Shown: positions 1-8,383, counted from the stretch's first letter. The stretch: 33,388 bases of DNA from Syntrophorhabdus sp. PtaB.Bin047 (GCA_002067235.1 MVQP01000024.1:1-33388); one strand, 5' to 3'. Numbers and translations are program-made. Notes: generated by a model not told the origin, from the letters alone.

Positions 1-84
1 TGATGAAGAACAAAGCAACATGGGCGGAGGCCCGTTCATGAAAAAGAAATCAATTGACATTCAACACAGTTGCTGGAACCGCCT

Positions 85-822
85 TTAGAACACCAGCGTC
101 TTGAGCAGGCGGTAGGATCTGAAGTCTACGTCTATGTGGTAGGCGAGGAAGCTTTCCATCAGGTCCTGGGCCTCGCGTTCGAGGGCGTGCGTGGCGAAGC
201 CGTCCTGCATCGCCTTGGCGGAGAGGAAACCGGGGATGAGCCCCTGCGCGCATTTTCTGTGCGGGAGGGACCTTGCGCAGACGGCGCAGAGGATGCCGCC
301 GCGCTCGCGGGAGAAGTGGAGCCTTTCGGCTTCCTCCATGGCGGCGCCGCAATAGACGCAGGTGTCGAAGTTGGGGTGGTAGCCGAGAATATCGAGCATG
401 AGAAGCTCGTAATGAAGGATGTCGGCATACACGGGGTCCTTCGTCCGGGCAAGGTCGATGAACTCCTTCAGCGCGGTGAAGAGCGTGTCGTGGGGCTCTC
501 TCTCCCGCGTCAGCCTGTCGACAAATTCGGCAAAGAAGGAGGCGCTGCAGGCCCGTCTCATGCTCACCTCGATGCCGCTGTTGGGTCCCACAAGGTCTGC
601 GTTCTCTATCCGCACCATCCCCCGGCCCTGTTTTTCGAAATATTCGAGGCGGATGTGATTGAAGGGCTCCAGGGTGTTCATGAACCTCTTCTGGCTCTTG
701 CCGGCACCTTTCGCGAAGGCTGACACCTTTCCCGCCTCGCGGGTGAAGAGGTGGATGATCCTGTCCGATTCACCGTAGGCGCGCTTGGAAAGGACTATGG
801 CCTCATCCTTGTGAAGGGACAT
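85..822 (-). CDS. recO: DNA repair protein RecO
   Basis: RecO mediates RecFOR-dependent loading of RecA onto SSB-coated single-stranded DNA and anneals complementary strands. The 245-residue product has the usual family length. The N-terminal OB-fold begins with the typical EAIVLSKRAYGESDRIIHLFT, where the pattern 'GE(S/A)D+I..LFT' is characteristic. The C-terminal helical domain carries a zinc knuckle, CVYCG followed about 25 residues later by CAVC. The start at 822 is the first ATG of the frame. The repeat-bearing spacer 823-900 separates it from mobB, which lies upstream on the same strand. Positions 1-84 beyond its 3' end hold no recognisable gene. Confidence 0.95.
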   Translation of the reverse strand: MSLHKDEAIVLSKRAYGESDRIIHLFTREAGKVSAFAKGAGKSQKRFMNTLEPFNHIRLEYFEKQGRGMVRIENADLVGPNSGIEVSMRRACSASFFAEFVDRLTREREPHDTLFTALKEFIDLARTKDPVYADILHYELLMLDILGYHPNFDTCVYCGAAMEEAERLHFSRERGGILCAVCARSLPHRKCAQGLIPGFLSAKAMQDGFATHALEREAQDLMESFLAYHIDVDFRSYRLLKTLVF

Positions 823-840
823 CGCACCTCCACAAACCCG

Positions 841-898
841 TTGGAACTGTTGGAACCGATAGAGCTGTTTGAACCCTTGAACCCTTGAACCATTGAAC
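841..898. repeat. Short oligomer array (TTGGAAC / GAACCCTT words)
   Basis: The spacer between mobB and recO contains TTGGAACTG and TTGGAACCG followed by three head-to-tail copies of an octamer, GAACCCTT, GAACCCTT, GAACCATT (871-894). It is non-coding low-complexity sequence confined to the intergenic gap. It resembles in style, though not in sequence, the arrays at 5444-5475 and 20192-20322. Confidence 0.7.
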
Positions 899-900
899 TT

Positions 901-1425
901 TCATGAGATGCCTTTTCCGGGAATGCGTGATGTTATGAATCGGGCTATGGCCTCTATGTCGTCGCGGGCGAAGCGGCGCAGAGGGGTGTCTATGTCCTCG
1001 TCCGTGACGAGGGCCATGTATGTGTCGTCACCGGAGAGGCATAAGGGGGGTTCGCCGCGGGTGGCCGTGAAGACCTCTATCTTCGGCGCCCTTTCATGCT
1101 TGAACCCTTCTACAATGACCATGTCGCTGTCCGTGGCATAACGGGATATGATCTCGGCAAGGGAAGGTTCCTCCGCGAAGTCTTTCACGATCCCCAGTCC
1201 TGTCCGGGAGACGAGAACGGAAGTGACGGCTCCCGCCTGCTTGAAACGGTATGAATCCTTTCCGGGAACATCGAACTCCAGGTCGTGATGGGTGTGCTTG
1301 ATGACGGCGACGCGAAGGCCCTGACCCTTGAGCAGGGGAAGGAGCCTTTCGATGAGGGTGGTCTTGCCGCTGCCCGACCTGCCCGCGACACCCAGCACGA
1401 AGACCTCTTGCGACTTCGTGCTCAT
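901..1425 (-). CDS. mobB: Molybdopterin-guanine dinucleotide biosynthesis adaptor MobB
   Basis: MobB is a P-loop GTP-binding adaptor that assists MobA in attaching the guanine nucleotide to molybdopterin. The 174-residue protein has a Walker A motif GRSGSGKTT near residues 15-23, the MobB signature VIKHTHHD near residue 41, and the VIVEGFK strand near residue 103 that matches the family Walker B region. Length and motif order are typical. Its ATG overlaps the stop of the NUDIX gene upstream (ATGA at 1422-1425), so the two are probably translated together. Its presence implies molybdenum or tungsten enzymes of the MGD type in this organism; none is encoded in the window. Confidence 0.93.
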   Translation of the reverse strand: MSTKSQEVFVLGVAGRSGSGKTTLIERLLPLLKGQGLRVAVIKHTHHDLEFDVPGKDSYRFKQAGAVTSVLVSRTGLGIVKDFAEEPSLAEIISRYATDSDMVIVEGFKHERAPKIEVFTATRGEPPLCLSGDDTYMALVTDEDIDTPLRRFARDDIEAIARFITSRIPGKGIS

Positions 1426-1967
1426 TGGGAACAGAGTTTCTTCATGAAATAGAAATGAAAGGCGACTATCACGAGGGAGTGGTTTATGCCGCCGCCTGCT
1501 ATGATGGACGGTATCTCGTCGGCGGACATGAGAACGACCTCGATATCCTCATCGGGGTCAAGCGCCTTCTCCGATACCTCCCGCGCGTTCTCAACGAGGT
1601 ATGTGTGGCAGCGGTTATTGAATATGGCGGGGTTCGGATTCACGAATCCGAGAAGCTCGACCCTGTCGCCGGCGTATCCCGTCTCTTCAAGGAGCTCCCG
1701 CTGTGCCGCCTCGCGGGGGTCGTTCTCGTCCACGAGCCCTCCCGGTATCTCCAGCGTCACCTCTTTGGACCCGTGCCTGTACTGCTTGATCATCACTATC
1801 CGGCCTTCGGGCGTAACGGGGATGACGTTGACCCAGTCGCGGGTGTCGATGGTGTAGAACTTGCCGACCTTTTTCGTTCTGGGAGACATGGCAAGCTCCG
1901 ACTGTATGCGGAACACGCGATAGTCTCTGTCCACTTTCGATTCAAGGAGTTCCCATTCTTCGATCAT
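1422..1967 (-). CDS. NUDIX hydrolase, ADP-ribose pyrophosphatase-like
   Basis: This 181-residue protein probably hydrolyses a nucleoside diphosphate linked to another group, with ADP-ribose the most likely substrate. The NUDIX box includes the essential RELLEETGY segment preceded by [14 protein letters not shown], so the first acidic position of the consensus box appears to be Asn. The upstream strand '[21 protein letters not shown]' is typical of the ADP-ribose pyrophosphatase branch (QYR..., E.PGG). I chose the ATG at 1967 (MIEEWELL) because the longer reading frame runs back through the hairpin at 2017-2046. The Shine-Dalgarno for this ATG is weak. It is translationally coupled to mobB. 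Confidence 0.88.
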   Translation of the reverse strand: MIEEWELLESKVDRDYRVFRIQSELAMSPRTKKVGKFYTIDTRDWVNVIPVTPEGRIVMIKQYRHGSKEVTLEIPGGLVDENDPREAAQRELLEETGYAGDRVELLGFVNPNPAIFNNRCHTYLVENAREVSEKALDPDEDIEVVLMSADEIPSIIAGGGINHSLVIVAFHFYFMKKLCSQ

Positions 1968-2016
1968 AACGGATAACAAAATACCATGGCGGGCAAGGCA
2001 AATGCAACAAGAGGAA

Positions 2017-2046
2017 GCAGGGCCGGGTCCGACGACCCGGCCCTGC
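2017..2046 (-). terminator. Strong hairpin, probable terminator of the VIT/VWA gene
   Basis: A perfect 13-bp stem, GCAGGGCCGGGTC and its complement, encloses a 4-nt loop. It begins 18 nt beyond the stop codon of the minus-strand VIT/VWA gene. In the minus direction it is followed by TTCCTCTTGTTG, a mediocre U-rich tail. The position and stability fit transcription termination; the imperfect tail leaves some doubt about efficiency. Confidence 0.7.
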
Positions 2047-2064
2047 ATGTCATGTCTCCCCTGT

Positions 2065-4401
2065 TCAGGGTTTCAGAAGGATTGTCGCAGTCACCGAGGC
2101 GCCCTTGCCGTCCCCGGTCGCTGCGAATTTGAGCTGCTTCATGAGCGCCTTTATGCACTGCTCTAGGGAATCGTTCTTTCCATCCTTGAACTTCACATCC
2201 TTCACCGTGCCGTCGGCGTTCACCGTCAGGGTAATGACATAGCCGACCGGGTTTGTTATGCCGGCGGAACATGACGCGATGTCGCCTTCGATCTTCCGTA
2301 TCGTTTCCAGCGCCGCCTGTTTCGTGACCCCACCGGAGACTGCCACGTCACCGAGGGAGATCCTGGGACCTGCGGGGGCCTTTCGCTTCCCGTTGTCCTT
2401 CATCGGGGCCTCTTCCGCGCGGGCCGTTCCCATGTAGCCCGGGCGGGGGTACGGGGCCAGAGAAGGCGGGGCCATGGCCATGGTCTTCATCGTACCGGAC
2501 CCGCCGACCGCATAGTCGGAGACGCCCTCCGGTAGCGGCAGGGGCTGATTCACTGTCTCAGGTTTGTCCCCCGTGTTCCTCACCTTGTTGTCGACGGCCA
2601 CGAAGGACGTGTAGGCCGTCAGCAGGTTGTAGGCGAGGCCGAGGTCGGTCACTTCCTTTACGCGCCTGTCGCTGGAATGGAGCTTGTTGTAGTCGGACAG
2701 CAGCGCGATCCGGTGGCGCGCCCAGAGGTACCGCAGCGCGACGTTCTCCTTGAGCGGCTTCACGCTCGTCACGTTGATCGACTCCGTGAACTTCCCGCTT
2801 CCCGAAACGCCTGTCACCGTTATTGTCCCCCTGGGTTCTCCCCTGTACTTGCCGAAAACCATGACGGGGCGGTCCGCGAGGACATCGGGAATGGAGACAG
2901 GTTCCACATCATAGGTGGAGAACCCCTTGAAGCTCACCTTGACCTTCGTCAGGACAGGTGATTCTATCATCGCCCGGAAGCGGTCCGCCTGGGCCGCTGC
3001 GTCAGCGGGCTTCGTGATGACGAAGGGCTCACCCATGCCAACGCGGGCCATGCCCTCGATGATGTGACGGTTCACCGAGCTGCCGATCCCGAAGGCGAAC
3101 ATGTTGGCATCGTTGAGGTGGGTGCGGACAAGGTCGAAGACCTCTTCTTCGACCATGACGTACCCGTCGGTGACGACGATGATGCTCCGGGAGTAGTTCT
3201 CAAGCTTCGGGAGCGCAAGCACCCGGTTGAGTGCCGGAAGAAGCTCGGTGCCGCCTCCGCCGCGCTGGCGGTCGATGACGTTGATGGCGTTGTCCACGTT
3301 CTCCTTCGTTGCCGGGAGGGACTTCTCGGACATGAGCCGCGACCCGCCCGAGAAGAGCAGGACGTTGAACGTATCCGTAGGACGGAGGTTGCCGATGAGG
3401 CTCCTGAGAAGCTTCTTCGATATGTCGAGAGGAAAACCGTGCATGGAGCCGGAAACGTCAACGACGAAGATGTACTCCCTGCCCGGTATCTGTGCGCTCT
3501 TCACCTTCTTCGGGGGCTGCAGCATGCAGAGGAAAAACTTCTCCTTTTCACCCTCGTACAGGAGAAGGCCGGACTGTATCCTGTCCCCGGCAAGGCGCCA
3601 GCGGAGTATGTAGTCCTTGTTGCCGCCTGACTTCTCGGACTTGTCGAGGGTCACCTTTGCGTTCGCTGGACCGTTGAAAGCGGTGTTGATCTTGTGGGAG
3701 GTGGAGGCCAGCTCCTTGATGGGCATACCGCCCGCGACGTTGACAGTCATGTCAAAGGCATACGTCGGTTTCTCTCCTTCCCGCAGATAGGGGTTCTGAA
3801 CCCATTTGTCGGAAGGCAGCGCACCGTCGGCGGGTTTGTTCGAGTACCGGGGGCCAACCACCGTGGGATAGACGAACTCGTATATCCTGTCCGTGGGGAC
3901 GAGCATCTCCGTGTATTTCAGTTCCACCCGTATCTCGTCACCGGGCATGATGTTGGCAACGTTCATCTGGAAAACGTTCGGTCTTTGCTGTTCCAGAAGA
4001 GATGCGCTCTTGCCCTGCTTCTTTGCGTCTTCGTAGTCCTTGCGGGCCTCGTCACGCTTCTTGATCTTTGCTTCGATGACGCGTTTGCCGATGACCATCT
4101 TCATACCGTACACGGCAGCCCGGGTGGAAGCGGGGAAGACATAGATCGCCTCGAGTGCCTTCTTGCCCTCGTTCTTGTACACCTGGGTCACCACGACGTC
4201 CGCGATGACACCGGAGATGTTCGCCACCGCGGACGTGGCCTTGAGCGGCAGCTGGTCGAGCTTGGGATCGTCGCTTTTCACGAAGAAATAGGGGGACAGC
4301 GTCTTGTCGCCGTCCTCCGGTTTCCGCGTGTGCGAAAGCCCCGGCAGAAAAAGGATCGAGCAGATGACGGCAAAGATGGCAATGACCGAAACACCTTTCA
4401 T
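2065..4401 (-). CDS. Secreted VIT domain / von Willebrand factor A protein with AgmX-like C-terminus
   Basis: This 778-residue protein is probably periplasmic or surface-exposed; no enzymatic function is known for the family. The start at 4401 is fixed by a full AAGGAGG six bases upstream and gives a clean signal peptide (MKGVSVIAIFAVICSILFL). A VIT (inter-alpha-trypsin-inhibitor type) domain covers about residues 35-150. A VWA domain follows with an intact MIDAS motif DVSGS near residue 317. A Pro/Gly-rich, low-complexity linker leads to a C-terminal domain of about 80 residues (GYVITLTVNADGTVKDVKF, two Cys) resembling the TonB/AgmX C-terminal fold. This architecture occurs in deltaproteobacteria. 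Similar proteins are thought to work in adhesion or envelope complexes, but this is inference. It stands alone, closed by the hairpin at 2017-2046. Confidence 0.85.
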   Translation of the reverse strand: MKGVSVIAIFAVICSILFLPGLSHTRKPEDGDKTLSPYFFVKSDDPKLDQLPLKATSAVANISGVIADVVVTQVYKNEGKKALEAIYVFPASTRAAVYGMKMVIGKRVIEAKIKKRDEARKDYEDAKKQGKSASLLEQQRPNVFQMNVANIMPGDEIRVELKYTEMLVPTDRIYEFVYPTVVGPRYSNKPADGALPSDKWVQNPYLREGEKPTYAFDMTVNVAGGMPIKELASTSHKINTAFNGPANAKVTLDKSEKSGGNKDYILRWRLAGDRIQSGLLLYEGEKEKFFLCMLQPPKKVKSAQIPGREYIFVVDVSGSMHGFPLDISKKLLRSLIGNLRPTDTFNVLLFSGGSRLMSEKSLPATKENVDNAINVIDRQRGGGGTELLPALNRVLALPKLENYSRSIIVVTDGYVMVEEEVFDLVRTHLNDANMFAFGIGSSVNRHIIEGMARVGMGEPFVITKPADAAAQADRFRAMIESPVLTKVKVSFKGFSTYDVEPVSIPDVLADRPVMVFGKYRGEPRGTITVTGVSGSGKFTESINVTSVKPLKENVALRYLWARHRIALLSDYNKLHSSDRRVKEVTDLGLAYNLLTAYTSFVAVDNKVRNTGDKPETVNQPLPLPEGVSDYAVGGSGTMKTMAMAPPSLAPYPRPGYMGTARAEEAPMKDNGKRKAPAGPRISLGDVAVSGGVTKQAALETIRKIEGDIASCSAGITNPVGYVITLTVNADGTVKDVKFKDGKNDSLEQCIKALMKQLKFAATGDGKGASVTATILLKP

Positions 4402-4484
4402 GGACAACCTCCTTGGGATAGCTGTTTTCATTCTTTTTGGTGAGACACGGGAGGGTGAAAAAAAGTTCCAAATGGCGCTTGCGC

Positions 4485-4640
4485 GTCGGCGCTGAATGCG
4501 CCTAACGAGTGGACGGGTCTGCCCTTCGGGCAAACGGGCGGACAGGGTAAAGATAAAGAAAAACACGTGCACTAAGTATTTCCGCGTATTGTCGTTAGGT
4601 GCGTCAGCACCGACTCGTTAGGCACGAAGTGCCGACTCGT
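4485..4640. repeat. REP-like hairpin units with covarying stems
   Basis: The 245-bp gap between the TPR and VIT/VWA genes holds no gene. It contains three copies of one unit, consensus GTCGG-stem-CCTAACGA. Copy 1 (plus, 4485-4510) has stem GGCGC/GCGCC with a 5-nt loop. Copy 2 (minus, about 4614-4637) has GGCAC/GTGCC. Copy 3 (minus, about 4591-4614) has GGTGC/GCACC. Flanks are conserved while stem bases change in compensating pairs. Copies 2 and 3 are tandem and face copy 1. A further TGCCC-TTC-GGGCA hairpin sits at 4520-4532, and a small GCGC-TT-GCGC hairpin at 4475-4484. I do not recognise the family. Confidence 0.75.
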
Positions 4641-4646
4641 CTGCGC

Positions 4647-5186
4647 TTACCAGGCTATCTTTCTGGCCATGAGGATGCCCTGCGCGCGCGGGTTGCCGAG
4701 ACGGGCCGCCGCCTGGTAATCCTTCACGGCCTGCTCCGGGTTCCCTTTGGCCTCCCAGGCCTGAGCCCTGTTGAAGCAGGCGTCGCTGTTGTGCGGATCT
4801 ATCTCGATGGCTGTCGAGTAGTCCAGTATCGCCTTGTCCTGGTCCCCTTTCAGGGAATAGGCAAGGCCCCGCATGAGATAAAGCTCGTCGTCGGTGGGGT
4901 CGAGCTCGATGGCCTTCGTGTAATCGGCAATGGCCTCATCATGCCTGCCCATTTTCTGATAAAGATACGCACGTCCCGCACGGGGCACGGGATCTCTCGG
5001 CGCGTAGCGGATGGCCTTCGTGAGATCCTGAACCGCCTCCTCGTAGTTCCCCTGATGTGCGTCGAACTGGGCAAATTTCTCGAGATAGGCAACGTTGCAG
5101 GCACAAAGGAAAAAGAGTGAGGCCAGCACAGCGCATGAAGCGGAGCAAAACAGTGTGCTGCGCGTTCTTCCTTTTCGGATAGCCAT
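4647..5186 (-). CDS. TPR-repeat lipoprotein
   Basis: The 179-residue product begins with a basic N-terminus, a hydrophobic stretch and the lipobox-like FLCAC, so it is probably a lipoprotein anchored in a membrane and facing the periplasm. The rest consists of about four tetratricopeptide repeats with typical A..Y..G....A..DY..A+.LDP spacing (for example 'AIADYTKAIELDP' and 'AILDYSTAIEIDP'). TPR proteins act as protein-protein scaffolds; the partner is unknown. The start at 5186 is chosen for its AGGAG eight bases upstream. The gene is isolated between two repeat-rich spacers. No enzymatic role can be claimed. Confidence 0.85.
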   Translation of the reverse strand: MAIRKGRTRSTLFCSASCAVLASLFFLCACNVAYLEKFAQFDAHQGNYEEAVQDLTKAIRYAPRDPVPRAGRAYLYQKMGRHDEAIADYTKAIELDPTDDELYLMRGLAYSLKGDQDKAILDYSTAIEIDPHNSDACFNRAQAWEAKGNPEQAVKDYQAAARLGNPRAQGILMARKIAW

Positions 5187-5273
5187 GGTATCTTCTCCTG
5201 TCTGATAGTATTTGAGCCCCATTCTATCACGCTGTTCCGGGTTTTTCACCAGCAAAAGGCAGGGGGTAGGCTG

Positions 5274-5412
5274 GATAGGACCTATAGGAGTTATAGGACC
5301 AATAGGACATATTGGACTTATAGGACACTATAGGACTGATACGACAGTCCAAGGTCCTATGGGTCTTATATGTCCTATTGGTCATAGTCCTATAAGTCTT
5401 ATAGGTCCTATC
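5274..5412. repeat. Long imperfect palindrome built from TATAGGAC-type nonamers
   Basis: The spacer upstream of the TPR gene contains about seven 9-10-bp words of the type GGACCTATA on the plus strand (5274-5337). They are followed, after a short centre, by the same type in reverse complement (5348-5412). The outermost 13 bases, GATAGGACCTATA (5274-5286), are exactly complementary to 5400-5412, and the next 13 positions match with two differences. The whole element could extrude as a cruciform or fold into a long RNA hairpin. It is AT-richer than its surroundings and non-coding. Confidence 0.85.
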
Positions 5413-5443
5413 ACCTGCTCCCTGAATCCTCTCAAGGTCTTTA

Positions 5444-5475
5444 ACCTGGAACATGAGACCTGAGACCTGGAACAT
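5444..5475. repeat. ACCTGGAAC / ACCTGAG word array
   Basis: Directly beyond the HDOD stop codon lie ACCTGGAACATGAG, ACCTGAG and ACCTGGAACAT, a short array built from 7-bp words. Together with the palindrome at 5274-5412 it fills the 294-bp gap between the HDOD and TPR genes. I see no gene there. Confidence 0.6.
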
Positions 5476-5480
5476 TCTTT

Positions 5481-6362
5481 TCAGGTCGTCAGTATCTTCT
5501 CCATCTCGACTATCTCGTCATCGACGGTTTCGAGGTCGCAAAGGAGCTTGAAGACGTCCACGTTCGCGATGGTGGGCGAGATGGTGTGCAATGCCCGGAA
5601 GGCCTCCGTTTCCTCGAGGACGATGCCGCTCCTGTCACCACCGAAACCGAAGTACCTCACCCGTGCCAGTTCGTCGGCGAGGGCACACACGGCAACTGTT
5701 GGGCGTGTCTCTTCGGGGCACAGGGCGATGGCGTGATGATACCGAGCCACGTCGGTGAGGGTGAAGGGGAATTTCCACCTCTCCATGATCATCCCGCCGA
5801 CGGTGTCGTGAGACTCGCCGATGATCCTCTTCTCGGCCTCGATCATGGGAAGACATTCCTCGTGCGTGACCTGGATGACGATCTTGTAAACCTCGTGGGC
5901 AAAACGGTCGAGGACAACCTTGCCGATATCGTGGAGGAGACCGCCGAAGTATATCGTGTTCTTGTCGCCTACGGCAAGCTCCGCGCAGATCTTCTTCGCG
6001 ATGACACCCGTCGCGACGGAGTGCCTCCAGAATTCATTGACGTCAAAGGACTCCGAGTCCGCCGGCGGCTTGAGAGCCTGATAGGCCCCGCAGGAAACGC
6101 AGATCATTCCCAGCTCTTTCACGCCGAGCATGCTCACGGCATGCTGCACGGTGGCGACCTTGTTGGTGAGGCGGTAGAAGGCGGAATTGGCCACCTTGAG
6201 AACGTTCATGCTCATCGGCGGGTCTTTCGCAATTATCCTTGCGATGTCGTTCATGCTCGCGTTCTCATCATTGAGCGCCTTCAAGAGTTCGACGATGACA
6301 ACCGGAATGGGAGGGATGAAGTTTATTACTGTCTCGAGCTTTTTCGCGAAATCCGTTATCAC
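5481..6362 (-). CDS. HDOD domain signalling protein
   Basis: The 293-residue protein is an HDOD (HD-related output) domain protein. The hallmark opening 'INFIPPIPVVIVELLKAL' is followed by 'DPPMSMNVLKVANSAFYRL' near residues 45-65, then GLLHDIGKVVL near residue 140, which retains an HD pair. HDOD proteins act in bacterial signal transduction, often coordinating motility, c-di-GMP or stress responses; the ligand is generally unknown. The start is a GTG at 6362 with GGAGG ten bases upstream; no better ATG is available. It is a stand-alone gene with no fused receiver or GGDEF domain, so its input is not visible here. Confidence 0.88.
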   Translation of the reverse strand: MITDFAKKLETVINFIPPIPVVIVELLKALNDENASMNDIARIIAKDPPMSMNVLKVANSAFYRLTNKVATVQHAVSMLGVKELGMICVSCGAYQALKPPADSESFDVNEFWRHSVATGVIAKKICAELAVGDKNTIYFGGLLHDIGKVVLDRFAHEVYKIVIQVTHEECLPMIEAEKRIIGESHDTVGGMIMERWKFPFTLTDVARYHHAIALCPEETRPTVAVCALADELARVRYFGFGGDRSGIVLEETEAFRALHTISPTIANVDVFKLLCDLETVDDEIVEMEKILTT

Positions 6363-6440
6363 GAATCCCAGACCTCCATGGATTCCCGCAGAACCATCTC
6401 TGCCGGTAATAGTATCATCGGATAAAGAGCATTATCTCTT

Positions 6441-6482
6441 AAGGTCTCCCGGGGGTCTTCCGTCCCGGCGGCGACCTTTTTT
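6441..6482 (+). terminator. Terminator-like hairpin upstream of the ECF sigma gene
   Basis: AAGGTC (6441-6446) pairs with GACCTT (6473-6478), with a partial CCGGG/CCCGG inner stem, and a run of T residues follows to 6482. No plus-strand gene lies just upstream, so it could be a leader structure of the sigma operon rather than a simple terminator. The evidence is only the fold. Confidence 0.3.
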
Positions 6483-6546
6483 CTTTGCAATCGACGTCAC
6501 GGTGCTGTAAAACATCAGAAAATCTGCCTCATCGCGTCGCGGCCGA

Positions 6547-7239
6547 ATGGAAACTATAGCCCTCATATGGCACAGCATGATATCCCTGATAGCCGGGGAT
6601 GGAACAAAACCAGCCGCCGGACTGTCTCATACCACGGAAGGGCGGCGTGAGGAGAGGGACGAAGACGCTCAGTACGTCGCGCTGTGCCAGGGAGGCGAAC
6701 CGGCGGCGTTCGAGGTCCTGGTGAGGAGGCATCAGAAAAGGATGTTCAACATCGCTTATCGCATGACGGGGAATTACGAAGACGCAGGCGACGTCGTGCA
6801 GGAGGCTTTTCTCTCCGCATACAGGACGATAAAGCATTTTCGAGGCGACGCCAGGTTTTCGACCTGGCTTTACGGCATTGTGGTGAACCATGCCAGGAAC
6901 CGCATGCGTCAGGCAGGGAGCAGGGCGTACCATGAGCCGGTCAGCATCGACGATCCGCCCGTCGGGCAAGATGGCGGTCCCGCTTTCGATCCGCCCTCGC
7001 GGGAGGCCCCCGCCCTCGACGTGCTTGTGCGGAAAGAGATGCAGCAAAAGGTGCAGGACTGCATCAACGGCCTCGAAAAGGAACACCGCGAGATTATCGT
7101 GCTCAGGGATATCCAGGGATTCTCCTACGAAGAGATCACGGGCATGCTCGGCATACCCGACGGCACGGTCAAGTCCCGGCTTTCGAGAGCACGCAACGCC
7201 CTCAGGGAAAGCCTGAAGAAAGTGCTCGGTGACTTATGA
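6547..7239 (+). CDS. ECF RNA polymerase sigma factor (RpoE/SigW type)
   Basis: This sigma-70 family extracytoplasmic-function factor directs RNA polymerase to a stress or envelope regulon. Region 2 spans roughly residues 45-115 (AFEVLVRRHQKRMFNIAYRM, DAGDVVQEAFLSAY, FSTWLYGIVVNHARN). Region 4 spans residues 165-225 with the helix-turn-helix 'GFSYEEITGMLGIPDGTVKSRL'. The length, 230 residues, exceeds the usual 180-200 because of an N-terminal extension. The start is uncertain: the ATG at 6547 has no clear Shine-Dalgarno, and a second in-frame ATG lies at 6577. Its stop overlaps the start of the anti-sigma gene (ATGA, 7236-7239), which supports a regulatory pair. Confidence 0.92.
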   Translation: METIALIWHSMISLIAGDGTKPAAGLSHTTEGRREERDEDAQYVALCQGGEPAAFEVLVRRHQKRMFNIAYRMTGNYEDAGDVVQEAFLSAYRTIKHFRGDARFSTWLYGIVVNHARNRMRQAGSRAYHEPVSIDDPPVGQDGGPAFDPPSREAPALDVLVRKEMQQKVQDCINGLEKEHREIIVLRDIQGFSYEEITGMLGIPDGTVKSRLSRARNALRESLKKVLGDL

Positions 7240-8327
7240 GAGAATGCGGCGACATGGAGGATCGTTTCACCGCCTATCTTGACGGTTATCTTGAGACCGC
7301 GGAGCGCCGGATCGTCGAGGAACATCTCTCCACGTGCCCCGACTGTCTTCATAAGCTGGAAGAACTGAAGAGAACGCGGGCGATGCTCGCCGACCTTGAT
7401 GAGATCGACCCGCCACCGGACCTGACGGAAAAGATACTGTCACGGATCCACGAGGAAGAAGGGAGAAAAGCGGGTCTCTTCCGCAGGCTCTTCTTCCCTC
7501 TCCATATAAAGATCCCCGTCCAGGCGCTGGCAACCGTATTCGTCGTCGTCCTGGCCGTCTATGTCTTCAGGTCGACCCTTCACGAAACGGCAAACCTCGA
7601 AAGGCCTGCCGCGCCTCCTCCTGCCGTCGAAACGGTGCCGCATGCCGCGATAAGGGAGGCGGCACCTGCCGTGAAGAAGGAAACGCCGCCCGAGACAAGA
7701 CCCGAATCCGTCCCTCCCAAGCCCGCACCTCCCCCGGCACAGACTTTAAAAAAGGAGGCTGCCGGCCCGCCGACAACAAAGCCCGCACCTGACGTCGCCA
7801 CGCAGGAGGCGCCGCCGGAACGGGCCTACAAGGCTGCCCAGCGTCCGGGCGCGGCTGCGGAAAAAGCGGCGAGCCCCGAGCGGCATGCAGACGACCTACT
7901 GTCGTATTCGAAGGCCCCTGTCCCACCCGGGGCGGGGCGCGTCAGGACAAGGGGCACGACGGAGATGGAAGAGAAAGGCAAGGCGGCGGAGTCCGCGCCC
8001 ATGCCTCCCGCACGCGCCGCGGTGCCCGATGTCCGAAGCCGCGTCGCCATGATGTCGAAGGACCCCGGCCGAACTGCGATCCAGGCGAAGACGATCATGC
8101 GTTCCCTGGGAGCGACGAGGATCGAGGAGAGCACGGCGGATAACGTCTCAACAGTCTCGGGATGGATCGACGCATCCGTCCTCGGGGAACTCATGACACG
8201 GCTCAAGGAGATCGCTGCAGTGGATGAGCCGAACAGTTCCCTTGCGTCCGGTCCGAAGTCCTCCTTCGTCGAGATAACCGTACGGGGATACGGGAACAAT
8301 GACGGCGTAAAACCGGTCGACAGGTGA
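7236..8327 (+). CDS. Membrane-bound anti-sigma factor with zinc-finger (zf-HC2)
   Basis: The 363-residue protein starts with a ZAS/zf-HC2 domain (Cys5, then HLSTCPDC near residue 30), which binds the partner sigma factor in the cytoplasm. A single transmembrane helix follows around residues 95-113 (ALATVFVVVLAVYVF). A long Pro/Ala/Lys-rich linker (about 120-265) leads to a C-terminal periplasmic domain of about 95 residues (VAMMSKDPGRTAIQAKTIM..., GWIDASVLGELMTRLKEIAA). That last domain resembles the C-terminal domain seen after zf-HC2 in other predicted anti-sigma factors. The linker composition suggests it crosses the periplasm. Overlap with the ECF sigma gene gives the functional assignment. 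Likely regulation is by stress-induced proteolysis, by family analogy. Confidence 0.88.
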   Translation: MRECGDMEDRFTAYLDGYLETAERRIVEEHLSTCPDCLHKLEELKRTRAMLADLDEIDPPPDLTEKILSRIHEEEGRKAGLFRRLFFPLHIKIPVQALATVFVVVLAVYVFRSTLHETANLERPAAPPPAVETVPHAAIREAAPAVKKETPPETRPESVPPKPAPPPAQTLKKEAAGPPTTKPAPDVATQEAPPERAYKAAQRPGAAAEKAASPERHADDLLSYSKAPVPPGAGRVRTRGTTEMEEKGKAAESAPMPPARAAVPDVRSRVAMMSKDPGRTAIQAKTIMRSLGATRIEESTADNVSTVSGWIDASVLGELMTRLKEIAAVDEPNSSLASGPKSSFVEITVRGYGNNDGVKPVDR

Positions 8328-8383
8328 TGCTCCTCCCGAGGAGGTCCCGCCCGCGACAGGACGTGCGGATGAGGTCGCCGGCC

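Noticed and set aside
4495..4623. Integron attC site, because GCCTAAC and GTTAGGC fit the core patterns
   Set aside because: No integrase, cassette genes or attC-like overall fold accompany them; the three covarying small hairpins explain the sequence better.
5212..5463. An open frame with a Gly-Pro-Ile-Gly repeat product across the palindrome
   Set aside because: The repeating peptide is a by-product of the nonamer array; there is no ribosome site and the spacer is intergenic in both directions.
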